In this document: in pieces, positions 8,502 through 17,927 of the stretch
How positions within the stretch are numbered: the first letter of the stretch is position 1
Layout of the letters: each line of letters begins with the position of its first letter
Assembly (NCBI GenBank): GCA_012838275.1
Contig: DUPO01000002.1
Span: 1-41,652 of the forward strand
DNA: 41,652 bases
Source: Spirochaetales bacterium
GTDB taxonomy: Bacteria > Spirochaetota > Spirochaetia > Sphaerochaetales > Sphaerochaetaceae
Reading direction: 5' to 3'
Position numbers and translations under genes: made by a program
The notes under the pieces: model-generated
Told to the model about the DNA's origin: nothing
The model's input: only the letters and a program-made list of their open reading frames with translations
The model's database searches: none

Positions 8502-9695
8502 ATGAATTCAAGGCCTGTATATTATGAAGAACCCTATCTGAAAACCCTAGAAGCCACTGTCCTCGCCATCCTTGATGACGGGGTGATCCTCGACCAGACC
8601 ATCTGCTATCCTGAAGGGGGAGGGCAGAGTGGAGACAGGGGTACGATTGGTGGTTCAACCCTACTGGATACCGTAAAGGGAGAGGAAGGGGCAATCCTGC
8701 ACAAGGTGGAGAATCCGACTTTTGCAGTTGGAGACTCTGTCCTGATAGAATTGGACTGGGACCACCGCTACCACTACATGCAGATGCACACTGCCCAGCA
8801 TATAGCCAGCGGTATCCTGCACTCCAGCTTTTCCATAGGAACGGTGAGTGTGCACCAAGGGGAAAAGATCCTTACCATAGAGACTGACCGGGATGAAATC
8901 CCCCAGAGGGAGTGTTACGCCTTGGAAGATCTGGTCAACCGGAACATTCGAGAGGGTCACCCCCTCCATTATAGGGAGGAAACACAAGAGACAGCCCATA
9001 AGATGTCTTTAAGACGCTCCATCAAGGTAGCAGATGAGACTATCCGCCTGGTAGAAATAGAAGATGTTGATGTTATAGCCTGCGCAGGGTTGCATCTTGC
9101 AAATACCCGTGAAGCCGTACTGTTCCAGTATGAAGGGCAGGAGAAGCTCCGTGGCCATGTGCGCCTCATCTTCTCAGTCGGAGACGAGGCCCTCTCCTCC
9201 ATACGGGAAAATCGTGCCCTAGTGGACCAGCTCTGCACCTTGCACTCTGCCCGGAAGGAGACCCTGCTTGAAGTTGAGAAGCTCTTTATGGAGCAGGTGG
9301 GCCAGGATAGGTATCTCCTGGGTAAAAAGTCAGAGAGGGTGGCTTCCCTGATGTTGGAGTCCCTGGCAGGGAAAGCTGATCAGATCGATGGTATCCCCGT
9401 TGTCCTTTGGGAAGTGGAGGAGGATATCGATATGAAGCAGGTGGCTTCAGCTTTTTCCCGGATGGAGGACATGGTCCTCTGTGCGGCGAAAGTGGAGAAG
9501 GACAAGTTGCTCTGGCTTGTGGGGCTCGGCGGAAAAGCTTCAGCGCTGTTGGATTTCAACACAATGAAAAAACAGATATTAGCACCCGTTTCAGGAAAGG
9601 GGGGAGGAAGGGAAACCCTTTTCCAAGGGGTTGGCATAGGGATGCCGAAAACCTTCTTCTCAGCATTTACCAAGGTAGTCTATGAAAATAATTAA
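8502..9695 (+). CDS. Alanyl-tRNA editing protein (AlaX-type, with DHHA1-like C-terminus)
   Basis: 397 aa; FYPEGGGQ-like CYPEGGGQSGDRGTI, HTAQHIASG and CAGLHLANT zinc/editing motifs. Confidence 0.9.
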   Translation: MNSRPVYYEEPYLKTLEATVLAILDDGVILDQTICYPEGGGQSGDRGTIGGSTLLDTVKGEEGAILHKVENPTFAVGDSVLIELDWDHRYHYMQMHTAQHIASGILHSSFSIGTVSVHQGEKILTIETDRDEIPQRECYALEDLVNRNIREGHPLHYREETQETAHKMSLRRSIKVADETIRLVEIEDVDVIACAGLHLANTREAVLFQYEGQEKLRGHVRLIFSVGDEALSSIRENRALVDQLCTLHSARKETLLEVEKLFMEQVGQDRYLLGKKSERVASLMLESLAGKADQIDGIPVVLWEVEEDIDMKQVASAFSRMEDMVLCAAKVEKDKLLWLVGLGGKASALLDFNTMKKQILAPVSGKGGGRETLFQGVGIGMPKTFFSAFTKVVYENN

Positions 9696-10308
9696 TTGGG
9701 TCAGGAGCCTTTTCTCAAAAGAGAGTTACTTGCTTGAAGATGGGACGCTCAACGTAAAAGTACTCATGAGGAGGACCCTCACCTTTACCGTGACAATTCT
9801 AGCCCTCTATCTGTTGGTGATAAAACTCATCACTTTTACGCCCTTAGGGGAGTCTGAGGTCTTAAAACAGTTTATCCTGGATTTTGGGGTTCAGGGAGTC
9901 GCCTTATATGTCTACCTGGTAGACTTGTTGGTGTTGCCTCTCTCTGTTGATTTCATCTGGGCATTTGTCATGGCTTGGAGTCCGTTTAAAGCAATCCTTG
10001 TCATGGGGACAAGCTCAGTAGCCGGAGCGGTAAGTGCCTACCTGATAGGCAGGCTGGTGGGACTGATCCCACCCATCAAACGGTGGGTCATGAAAGTATC
10101 GGGCACCCATGCTGAAGTGCTGATTAACAAATACGGGGTATGGGCGATAGTTGTCAGCGGCCTCACGCCTCTTCCCTTCTCGACCATCTGCACTGTAGCA
10201 GGGGCTGTTAAACTCAAGCCCCACCTGTTCCTATTGGGCAGCCTGGTCCGGTACGTTAGGATGGGCATCTATTACTTCATCTTCGCCGGCCTGATCTACA
10301 TCACCTAA
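9682..10308 (+). CDS. VTT (SNARE-associated/DedA-like) domain membrane protein
   Basis: 208 aa; GTSSVAGAVSAYLIGRLVG and LPFSTICTVAGAVKL; overlaps the alaX-like 3' end by 14 nt. Confidence 0.8.
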   Translation: MKIINWVRSLFSKESYLLEDGTLNVKVLMRRTLTFTVTILALYLLVIKLITFTPLGESEVLKQFILDFGVQGVALYVYLVDLLVLPLSVDFIWAFVMAWSPFKAILVMGTSSVAGAVSAYLIGRLVGLIPPIKRWVMKVSGTHAEVLINKYGVWAIVVSGLTPLPFSTICTVAGAVKLKPHLFLLGSLVRYVRMGIYYFIFAGLIYIT

Positions 10309-11701
10309 GGGCTGCCTTCACCTCATCTATGATCATCCTGGTCCTCGCAGGCGCATCACCCACATACTCCTCTGCATTGAGGGAGGTTAGCACCTCACTC
10401 TCCTGCATGAAGGAGAGGATGGTCTTGTCGCAGCTGAGCATCCGGGCGAGGGTATTGGGCTCACCTTCCTGCACCTCGGCCCAGGCCTTGAGACTGTAGT
10501 GGCGGATGAGCTCATGCATCTCCTGTCGGTTCGCACCTTTTCTACCCAACTCCATCAGCAGACGTTCGCTCGCTGCAAAGATACCATAGGTGGCAAGATT
10601 TCTCCTGACCCCGCTCTCGTGTATCTGCATCCCTTTCACCACCTTTGTTGTGGTGCTTAGGATCTCATCGGTCGCCAAAAAGCACTCTGGCAAGATGACA
10701 CGCCTGTTTGCACTGTCATCGAGGGTCCTTTCCAACATAGTGGATGCGGCGTTCTGCCAGAGCACTTCGCTCTGGCTCGAGACAAAGCGACAGAGGCTGT
10801 CGACCTTTTCACAGTTGATGGGGTTGCGTTTGAACGGCATCGCCGACGAGCCCACCTGCTTGGAGCCGAACGGTTCGCTCCACTCCCCGATGGGAGGACT
10901 TTGCAGGAGCCTGAAATCCAAGGCAAACTTGTACAGCGTACAGCAGAGGCCTGAAAGGGCGGTGACGATTCTCCAGTCCTGCTTGCGAGGATAGACCTGG
11001 GTAGCCGCGGTGAAGCTCTTCAGGCCGATGCTCCCCATCACCTCAGCTTCCAGTTCGAAGGATGTCATGCCCCGTCCCCTGAGCAGCTCAGTGTAGCTGG
11101 CACTGGTTCCCACAGCCCCTTTGATCCCTTTACCCCTGATGTTCTCAGAGACAAGCTTTAGTGCCTCTAGGTCCTCAACAAGGTCTTGGGCAGTCTGGGC
11201 AAAACGGTAGCCTGTCGTGGTAGGTTCAGCTGGTTGTATATGGGTAAAGGCCATGCAAGGCATATCAGCATATGCTTCCATTTTTTCGAGGAAGGCTTTC
11301 AGTAATATTTTGGTCTGTTCGATGATAAGGTTGACGGCTCGTCTGAGACGAAGGGCGTCCATATTGTCCAGGACGTCCATGCTTGTTGCCCCGAGGTGGA
11401 TGATGCTCCCCCCTAGGGGACACTGCTCGGCATAGCATTTTATTTCGGCCATCAGATCGTGATGGATCTCAGCCTCGATCTCCGATGCGCGTTCGATGTC
11501 GATATCGTCCTTGTGCCTGATGAGCTCGGAAAGCTGCTCCTCTGTCACCAGGCCTGCCTTCTTCTGTGCAGTCGCCAAGGCGATCCAGATCTGCCGTAGG
11601 ATGCGGCGCTTCTCCTCTTCGCTGAAAAGAGCTCTCATGGCAGTGCTGCCGTAGCGCCAGGTAAAGGGGGAAATGTAGGTTTCATGGGTATAGCTGCTCA
11701 T
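10301..11701 (-). CDS. purB: Adenylosuccinate lyase
   Basis: 466 aa; signature SSAMPFKRNPINCE plus GATSMDVLDN and THIQPAEPTT. Confidence 0.95.
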   Translation of the reverse strand: MSSYTHETYISPFTWRYGSTAMRALFSEEEKRRILRQIWIALATAQKKAGLVTEEQLSELIRHKDDIDIERASEIEAEIHHDLMAEIKCYAEQCPLGGSIIHLGATSMDVLDNMDALRLRRAVNLIIEQTKILLKAFLEKMEAYADMPCMAFTHIQPAEPTTTGYRFAQTAQDLVEDLEALKLVSENIRGKGIKGAVGTSASYTELLRGRGMTSFELEAEVMGSIGLKSFTAATQVYPRKQDWRIVTALSGLCCTLYKFALDFRLLQSPPIGEWSEPFGSKQVGSSAMPFKRNPINCEKVDSLCRFVSSQSEVLWQNAASTMLERTLDDSANRRVILPECFLATDEILSTTTKVVKGMQIHESGVRRNLATYGIFAASERLLMELGRKGANRQEMHELIRHYSLKAWAEVQEGEPNTLARMLSCDKTILSFMQESEVLTSLNAEEYVGDAPARTRMIIDEVKAALR

Positions 11702-11756
11702 AGATGCCTCGCTTACCCATGAATGTACCCTGCATTTTCCTCTAGGTCAATGAGTC

Positions 11757-12836
11757 CTAATTTATATACCTGATGCTCTCCCAAGCCTTATTGTACCTAT
11801 CCAGGCTGGTTCCCAAGTCATCTTTCAGTTCATAGTTCTTCAACATGTCGACCGTGTAGAACGGTGTGGTGGTGGTGAACTGTTCGGCAGCGGTGTTGAC
11901 TGAGGCGGGGAAGTGGAACCGGTCCAGGAACTGTGCATAGTTCTCAGGCTGGTGAATGAAGTTTATGAAGAGCAGGGCTAGCTCGTAGTTTCGGGCACCC
12001 TTGGGGATACACATCGAGTCGATATACATCGGGCCTCCATCGAGGGGAAGGAAAAAGTCCACATTGGCCCATTTCTCTTCAGGAAGCTCTTCGAATATGG
12101 CCTCTGCATATCCGTGTGCCACCCAATACTCACCAGAGGCAAAGCCTTTGGCAAACCCCTCGGCATCAAACTTTACAAGGTTGGGCTTCCATTTGGTATT
12201 GACCAGGACACGTGCTTCCTCAAGCTCCTCGGCACTGGTGGTGTTGACCGAATAGCCAAGGTAGGCCAAGGCATCACCGAGGACTTCGCGCATATCATCC
12301 ATCATCACCATGCGGTCGGCAAACTTCTTGTTTGAGAAGATATTCCAGGATTTCTCATACTCCTTGACCATCTTCTTGTTCACAGCAATACCGGAAGCTC
12401 CCAAGTAATAGGGTACCGAATACTCCATTGTAGGGTCATAGGTCGCCTTCTCGATGGCCAGGGGGGTGATGTATTCCAAGTTAGGGATCTTGGAGGTGTC
12501 AATTTTCTCAAGCATCCCCTCATGCATCATGATGGAGACATAGTCCCCTGAAGGGAAGATGATGTCGTAGCCCGCGTTGCCGCTGGCCTTGAGCTTTGCG
12601 AACATCTCCTCGTTGGAGGCGAAGTAGTCGAGGACCACATCTACCCCATACTCTTTTTCGAACGCTTCGATCACTGAGTCCGGAGTGTAGTATGACCAGT
12701 TGTAGACATACAGCTTCTTGCTTTTTGTGGGATTCTTGCTGCTGGTGTCAGCTTTGCTGCATCCGGAGAAAAGGAAGATGGTCAAGACGAATAGCACTAT
12801 AGAGATAAAAAGGTGTTTGTTGGTAGGTCTGCTCAT
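11757..12836 (-). CDS. Polyamine-type (PotD/PotF-like) ABC transporter substrate-binding lipoprotein, orphan
   Basis: Start moved to MSRPTNKHLFISIVLFVLTIFLFSGCSKADTSS (lipobox Cys), preceded by GAGGAGG. LYVYNWSYYTPDSVIEAFEKEYGVDV is typical of PotD/PotF. Confidence 0.9.
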   Translation of the reverse strand: MSRPTNKHLFISIVLFVLTIFLFSGCSKADTSSKNPTKSKKLYVYNWSYYTPDSVIEAFEKEYGVDVVLDYFASNEEMFAKLKASGNAGYDIIFPSGDYVSIMMHEGMLEKIDTSKIPNLEYITPLAIEKATYDPTMEYSVPYYLGASGIAVNKKMVKEYEKSWNIFSNKKFADRMVMMDDMREVLGDALAYLGYSVNTTSAEELEEARVLVNTKWKPNLVKFDAEGFAKGFASGEYWVAHGYAEAIFEELPEEKWANVDFFLPLDGGPMYIDSMCIPKGARNYELALLFINFIHQPENYAQFLDRFHFPASVNTAAEQFTTTTPFYTVDMLKNYELKDDLGTSLDRYNKAWESIRYIN

Positions 12837-12946
12837 AGCAAAACCTCCTCTACCATGGATTCTGCCCGTCCAGGACAACATACGCCATACCCTGGATCGG
12901 TGGTTGGAAAAGAGGCCTTGAAGACAAGGCACGGCACAATTGGTTT

Positions 12947-12997
12947 TTAGGCTGGAATAGCAAGGAGAAGTATGTATTTGCTGAATTGCATGGCCAT
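12947..12997 (-). CDS. Possible small ORF/leader peptide MAMQFSKYILLLAIPA* in the 5' leader of the orphan substrate-binding protein
   Basis: AAGGAG SD upstream of ATG, 17 codons, followed 17 nt later by hairpin GCCTTG-tctt-CAAGGC (12915-12930). Confidence 0.3.
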   Translation of the reverse strand: MAMQFSKYILLLAIPA

Positions 12998-13139
12998 CGT
13001 TCGTCTCCTTACAACCTTCGAAATGTAGTCCCATAATTGGGTATTTCTTCCTGTGAGTCAATAACATGGGAGACAAAAAAGGGTAAAAAGGATAGTATTT
13101 TTATAAATTAGAGCAATTTATTTCCTTGCATATGTTTAT

Positions 13140-13616
13140 TTAGAAGGAACCTGCTGCTTCCCTCAACCTTTTCTCCCCCAGTTGTATGGCGAGTTGTGTA
13201 TTGTTTTCAAAGATATCCGGGATATCTTCCATGACCGGTTTGCCCTTGGTGCTGTTGGCCTTATTCTGGATTACAAACCTGCAGAGTTCACTGTAGAGTG
13301 CAGAGGGATCTGGAGAGTCGGCGTATTGCTTTGTTCGTGCCTCTAGAAACCCCTCTGCCTCGAGACCCAGGCTAATGGCTATCTCTGCAGCCTCGCTTAG
13401 CAGCGATCCTTGCAGTTCGGCATTGTCAGTCAGCGAGCAGAAAAACGCATAGTTCTCCAAAAGGATCGGCCTGAACAGCGCCAGATGTGTCTGGGAGAGG
13501 CTAGGTCCCATGTAGATGCTTATGAGGCTGCTTCTGGTGGAGCAGGTTTGTGAAATATCGGTTGCAATCTCAGAGAGCAAACCGGCTAAGGTCGCTGTAT
13601 CCTGTTTTTTATTCAT
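13140..13616 (-). CDS. Hypothetical protein
   Basis: 158 aa ORF, coding-like composition; no family recognised. Confidence 0.6.
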   Translation of the reverse strand: MNKKQDTATLAGLLSEIATDISQTCSTRSSLISIYMGPSLSQTHLALFRPILLENYAFFCSLTDNAELQGSLLSEAAEIAISLGLEAEGFLEARTKQYADSPDPSALYSELCRFVIQNKANSTKGKPVMEDIPDIFENNTQLAIQLGEKRLREAAGSF

Positions 13617-13690
13617 CTTTGGCCTCTCTTCCTATAAGCTAATACGAGTAGGGAGCAAAGGCAATGGAGCATGATGAAACGGAATAAAGA

Positions 13691-14638
13691 ATGCAAGGGA
13701 TATACAGACTCTTTCCTGTTTCCCGTATTCCGTATATCCTAAGTCCAATGTCTACACATAGGGAAAGAGCGCGTGTCGTGGCGCGCTTGCAAATCATCAC
13801 AGCCATGGTCACTTTTGGCACTATCGGCGTTTTCGTCCGGAACATTCCCCTGTCATCTGCCGAAATTGCATTTTGGCGGGGTGTCATAGCGTTCCTGGTC
13901 CTCTCTCTGTTTATGCTGACACATGGAAAATTTCGGGGTTTGTCAAAGCATAGGGACAAGCTTGGGAAACTGATTTTTTCAGGTATGGCGATGGGATTCA
14001 ATTGGCTCCTCCTCTTTGAAGCCTTCCGATTCACCAGTGTGGCACTAGCGACACTGAGTTACTATTTCGCCCCGACAATAATGGTCGTCGGCAGTTTTGT
14101 CGTGTTCAAGGAGCGTCTTGATACCAAGCAGATCATCTGTTTCACTCTCTCCTCCGCCGGGATTGTCCTGATCATAGGGGTGAGCGGCGGGGGGTCAAAT
14201 GATTTTATCGGGGTGCTCTACGGCCTGGGTGCCGCTGTGCTCTATGCCCTGGTCATATTGACCAACAAGGCTACCGGCGAGATTGAAGGCTTGACGAGGA
14301 CTTGGATTCAATTTGCTTCCGCCATTGTTGTCTTGCTTCCCTATACCTATCTGACCAGAGGGTTTCATATCATGGAACTTCAAGTATTTGGATTGGTGAA
14401 TCTCCTCGTTTTGGGCGTTGTCCATACAGGGATCATGTACTACCTCTATTTTTCAGCCCTTGCCCACCTCAGGGGCCAGCAGGTTGCGATCTTGAGCTAC
14501 ATCGACCCGATAGTAGCAGTCGTACTCTCTTTTGCAATCCTCCATGAGAGCATCACGGCCCTGCAGCTTGTAGGGGGGTGCCTGATCCTTGGAGCGGCCT
14601 TGGCCAACGAGCTGAACCGAAAGACCTTTCCCTCCTGA
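13691..14638 (+). CDS. EamA/DMT-superfamily transporter
   Basis: 315 aa with about 10 hydrophobic segments; two EamA repeats (TFGTIGVFVRN...WRGVIAF; GLGAAVLYALVILTNKATG; LSYIDPIVAVVLSFAILHESI). Confidence 0.9.
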   Translation: MQGIYRLFPVSRIPYILSPMSTHRERARVVARLQIITAMVTFGTIGVFVRNIPLSSAEIAFWRGVIAFLVLSLFMLTHGKFRGLSKHRDKLGKLIFSGMAMGFNWLLLFEAFRFTSVALATLSYYFAPTIMVVGSFVVFKERLDTKQIICFTLSSAGIVLIIGVSGGGSNDFIGVLYGLGAAVLYALVILTNKATGEIEGLTRTWIQFASAIVVLLPYTYLTRGFHIMELQVFGLVNLLVLGVVHTGIMYYLYFSALAHLRGQQVAILSYIDPIVAVVLSFAILHESITALQLVGGCLILGAALANELNRKTFPS

Positions 14639-14944
14639 CTCTCTTGTCCTGAGGGCCATCCCCCTCATATCAAGCTTCATTCTTTGCACGCCCCCTAAAG
14701 GACTGGCACATTTCAGACTGTTGTGCACCAGTGCCTCCCCTGCCTTGCGATAGCAGGTATATTTCTATGACAGAAGAGATCTCTGATCAAGATTGTTAGC
14801 GATGAGTGAATGTTGTCCAGATGCCTTCAGATGAGTGCTCGTAGCGGTATGAACCGCCTGCACCTCATTGGTTTCCTGGTGAATACTATCGCAACCCGTG
14901 TTGAACAATTTTCGTTAATATACGATACTATGTATCTATAGAAT

Positions 14945-15832
14945 ATGAATATACAAACCTATACCCAGGAGGTGGTGAACCTCCATACACATAGCCACTA
15001 TTGTGGACACGGATCGGGAGAAATCGCCGAATATGCTGAAAAGGGCCTGGAACAGGGGTTGCACCTGCTCGGGATGAGCGAACACTGTCCTGTACCCGAC
15101 AACCGTTGGGCCGTAAGCCGCATGCCCTATTCGATGTTGGAGTCCTACAACAAGGATTGCATCGACACCAAGGAGAGGTATGCAGGAAAGCTGGAGATCC
15201 TCCGTGGCTTCGAATGCGACTATCTGCCGCAATATCACTCCTACTACAAGGAGTTGCAACAGCAGGTCGATTATCTTTTCTTTGCAGTGCATGAGCTCTC
15301 CCTGGCCAATGATGAGGAGTACTCCCTGTTCTGGTATCCCATCTCCAAGGAGGATCTCTTTGCCTATACCAAACTCTATTTGGAGGGTATCGAGAGCGGA
15401 CTTTTCCTGTTTGGTGCACACCCTGACCTGTTCTGCCACTCCTATCACTCTTGGGATGAGGAGACCATCGCCTGTTCGAAGGACATCATAGAGTGTGCCA
15501 TCGCCAATGATGTCGCCTTGGAGATCAATGGCAATGGGATGCGAAAGGGGCTTGTCAAAACATCCGGAGGGACAAGATACGCCTACCCTCATCATGAGTT
15601 CTGGAAACTCGCTTCTGAGACGTCAGTCAAAGTGATCTGCAACAGTGACGCCCATAAGCCCTCCCATGTGAATGACAGCATGGGGCGTTGTCTCTCGTTT
15701 GCAGAGGATTGCGGCATAACCTACTCAACCTTTGAGGTTGGGAAGTCCCGTGAGATTGAGGGAAATGCAAGCCTTTCCATCATCGGCGGCGAGCATGCGA
15801 GCTCTTTGAAGAGAGACGCAGTCTCACGCTAA
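14945..15832 (+). CDS. PHP-domain histidinol-phosphatase (HisJ/HisK type)
   Basis: 295 aa; NLHTHSHYCGHG, MSEHCPVPDNRW, FECDYLP, ICNSDAHKP PHP metal motifs. Confidence 0.85.
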   Translation: MNIQTYTQEVVNLHTHSHYCGHGSGEIAEYAEKGLEQGLHLLGMSEHCPVPDNRWAVSRMPYSMLESYNKDCIDTKERYAGKLEILRGFECDYLPQYHSYYKELQQQVDYLFFAVHELSLANDEEYSLFWYPISKEDLFAYTKLYLEGIESGLFLFGAHPDLFCHSYHSWDEETIACSKDIIECAIANDVALEINGNGMRKGLVKTSGGTRYAYPHHEFWKLASETSVKVICNSDAHKPSHVNDSMGRCLSFAEDCGITYSTFEVGKSREIEGNASLSIIGGEHASSLKRDAVSR

Positions 15833-15853
15833 ATGTCGGGATGCCAGGTCTTG

Positions 15854-15909
15854 GATCAAAGAAAAAAAGGTTGTTCCTCTCTAAGGGAACAACCTTTTTT
15901 TCTTTGATC
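15854..15909. terminator. Strong bidirectional intrinsic terminator between convergent genes
   Basis: Perfect 24-nt arms GATCAAAGAAAAAAAGGTTGTTCC / GGAACAACCTTTTTTTCTTTGATC with an 8-nt loop; A-tract and T-tract on either side of the GC stem. Confidence 0.95.
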
Positions 15910-15954
15910 ATCACGGCTCCTTTACAAGAGGCGCTTGGTCATGCCGGTACTCTT

Positions 15955-16305
15955 TTACTCGTCTGCATGCTGATGATCGTGGCAGACGCTTCCGGTGCTT
16001 TTCAGCTCGCCCTTGAGATAAGCCTCTGCCATATCCTTGGCCTTGCCCTGTGCACCTACGATGACCTCGATGTTGTGCTCGTTGAAGATCTCAACAGCAC
16101 CGCCACCCATCCCACCGCTGATAATGACGTTTACGCCCATGTCATTGAGGAAGTTGGGCAGGAAACCAGGCTTGTGCCCGGGGTTCCCTACTGAAGTTTC
16201 ACTGAGGATCTTACCCTTGTCAGTTTCAAATATCTCAAAGGTCTGACAATGCCCAAAGTGGCCCGATACGCTCTTGTTGTCGCTCGCTACTGCAATTTTC
16301 AACAT
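15955..16305 (-). CDS. NifX/NafY-like (dinitrogenase iron-molybdenum cofactor family) protein with His-rich tail
   Basis: 116 aa; KIAVASDNKSVSGHFGHCQTFEIFE and VIISGGMGGGAVEIFNEHNIEVIVGAQG; tail VCHDHQHADE. Confidence 0.9.
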   Translation of the reverse strand: MLKIAVASDNKSVSGHFGHCQTFEIFETDKGKILSETSVGNPGHKPGFLPNFLNDMGVNVIISGGMGGGAVEIFNEHNIEVIVGAQGKAKDMAEAYLKGELKSTGSVCHDHQHADE

Positions 16306-16308
16306 AGG

Positions 16309-17094
16309 TTACTCCAAATTCTCTAGTTTTTTAGTTACGCCCTCCAAATGGGGAACGTCGTATTTCTCTATGAGGCCCCTATCGCAAGCCTCACTGATTT
16401 TAGGATCGATAGGCATTTTTGCCAGGACCTCGAGGTTGTGCTTTTCAGCGATCGCCTCGATATGACTCTCGCCGAACACCTGATACTCTTTGTTGTTGTC
16501 GGGACAGAGGAAGTAGGAGAGGTTCTCCACTAACCCCAGGATAGGGATATTCATCAGCTGTGCCATATTCACAGCTTTGGATACTATCATGGAGACCAGT
16601 TCCTGGGGGGAGGTCACCATGACTATCCCGTCTACAGGAAGTGACTGGAACACTGTAAGGGGGACATCCCCAGTCCCGGGTGGCATATCGACAAACAGGT
16701 AGTCTAGCTCTCCCCAGACGACATCGGTGTAGAACATCTTCACTGCATTCGCGATGAGGGGGCCTCTCCAGACAACAGCCTGCCCCTCGTCCTCCAACAA
16801 CATGTTTATGGAGATAACCTTGATGCCGCTGCCGGTGATCTCCGGCATGATGGAGCCCTCTTGTCCTGTCGCCTTCTTGCTCAGGCCAAAGGCCTTGGGA
16901 ATGGAAGGGCCTGTAATGTCAGCATCAAGGATGGCACACCTGTACCCTTTTTTCTGCATGGAGGAAGCGAGCATGGAAGTCACTAGAGACTTGCCGACCC
17001 CGCCCTTGCCACTGACTACCGCTACGATATGGGCGATGTTGCTCAACTTGTGAGGTTTTGCACGAAATTCAAACTCTTCTTGCTCGTTGTTCAT
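16309..17094 (-). CDS. Mrp/NBP35-family P-loop ATPase
   Basis: 261 aa; AVVSGKGGVGKSLVTSMLA, DMPPGTGDVPLTVFQSLPVDGIVMVTSPQ. Confidence 0.95.
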   Translation of the reverse strand: MNNEQEEFEFRAKPHKLSNIAHIVAVVSGKGGVGKSLVTSMLASSMQKKGYRCAILDADITGPSIPKAFGLSKKATGQEGSIMPEITGSGIKVISINMLLEDEGQAVVWRGPLIANAVKMFYTDVVWGELDYLFVDMPPGTGDVPLTVFQSLPVDGIVMVTSPQELVSMIVSKAVNMAQLMNIPILGLVENLSYFLCPDNNKEYQVFGESHIEAIAEKHNLEVLAKMPIDPKISEACDRGLIEKYDVPHLEGVTKKLENLE

Positions 17095-17927
17095 TGTACT
17101 GACTCCAATTTTAAGATTTTCCCACCAGAGAGATAGTGCACCTTGTCACCCATATGGGCGCGCAAGGCGTTGTAGTTATCCTCTCCCGTACAGTGGCAGG
17201 TGTAGTAGGTGGCTCCGCTGCTCAGCAGCGCCTCTGCTATTGCCCGTAAGGTCTCTTCGTTTTCAGGTTCTCCCGTCCTGTGGTTGTAGAGGTGAAAACC
17301 TCCGATGACATGGGTAGGGTAGTGTCCGTACAGGTTGTAAAACTGATCTACAATGTTGACTATGCCCTTGTGGGAACATCCGCTGACCAGAAGGCTTATC
17401 CCGTCCTCCCTGATGACTAGGTTCTGTTCATGGGAGAAGTCATCCTGGATATAGCCGTCCCGGGTCTTTTCGAGCAGGCTCTTGTTTCCTGTGGGGAAGA
17501 GACGTTTGCCCTTTACATTGGAGAAAAGGGATATCCCCTCTCCAATAGGGGTCTCTGCCGCACTGAAGATGACACGATTGTTCGACAGGAGCTCCTTGTC
17601 GATGCCGATGAATGCGTACTCTCCCCCTTCGCGCTGGGAGTAGAAGGGACCAAAGGCAGCCTTTCTTATGTAGATGGGAGCTGTGCTGTTCTTCTTGAGG
17701 AATGTCCCGATGCCCCCGCTATGGTCATAATGGCCATGGGAGAGGATGGCCAAGTCGACCTTGGCAATGTCGACTTGGAGGAGCTCTGCATTCTTTGCAA
17801 ACATGGAAGACGCTCCGGTATCGAAGAGGATTGTCTTGCCCTTGGTTTCAATAAAAAGCGAGAGTCCGTGTTCGGAGGCGATTCCTTCCTTACAGGAGGT
17901 GTTCTCTACGAGGGCGGTAATCTTCAT
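17091..17927 (-). CDS. MBL-fold metallo-hydrolase
   Basis: Start moved to MKITALVENTS. ILSHGHYDHSGG, VSGCSHKGIVN and YTCHCTGEDN metal motifs. Confidence 0.9.
   Translation of the reverse strand: MKITALVENTSCKEGIASEHGLSLFIETKGKTILFDTGASSMFAKNAELLQVDIAKVDLAILSHGHYDHSGGIGTFLKKNSTAPIYIRKAAFGPFYSQREGGEYAFIGIDKELLSNNRVIFSAAETPIGEGISLFSNVKGKRLFPTGNKSLLEKTRDGYIQDDFSHEQNLVIREDGISLLVSGCSHKGIVNIVDQFYNLYGHYPTHVIGGFHLYNHRTGEPENEETLRAIAEALLSSGATYYTCHCTGEDNYNALRAHMGDKVHYLSGGKILKLESVQ

Noticed and set aside
14640-14940. 300-bp gap between the EamA transporter and PHP phosphatase genes, checked for an RNA gene or riboswitch
   Set aside because: No convincing conserved structure or motif recognised by eye.
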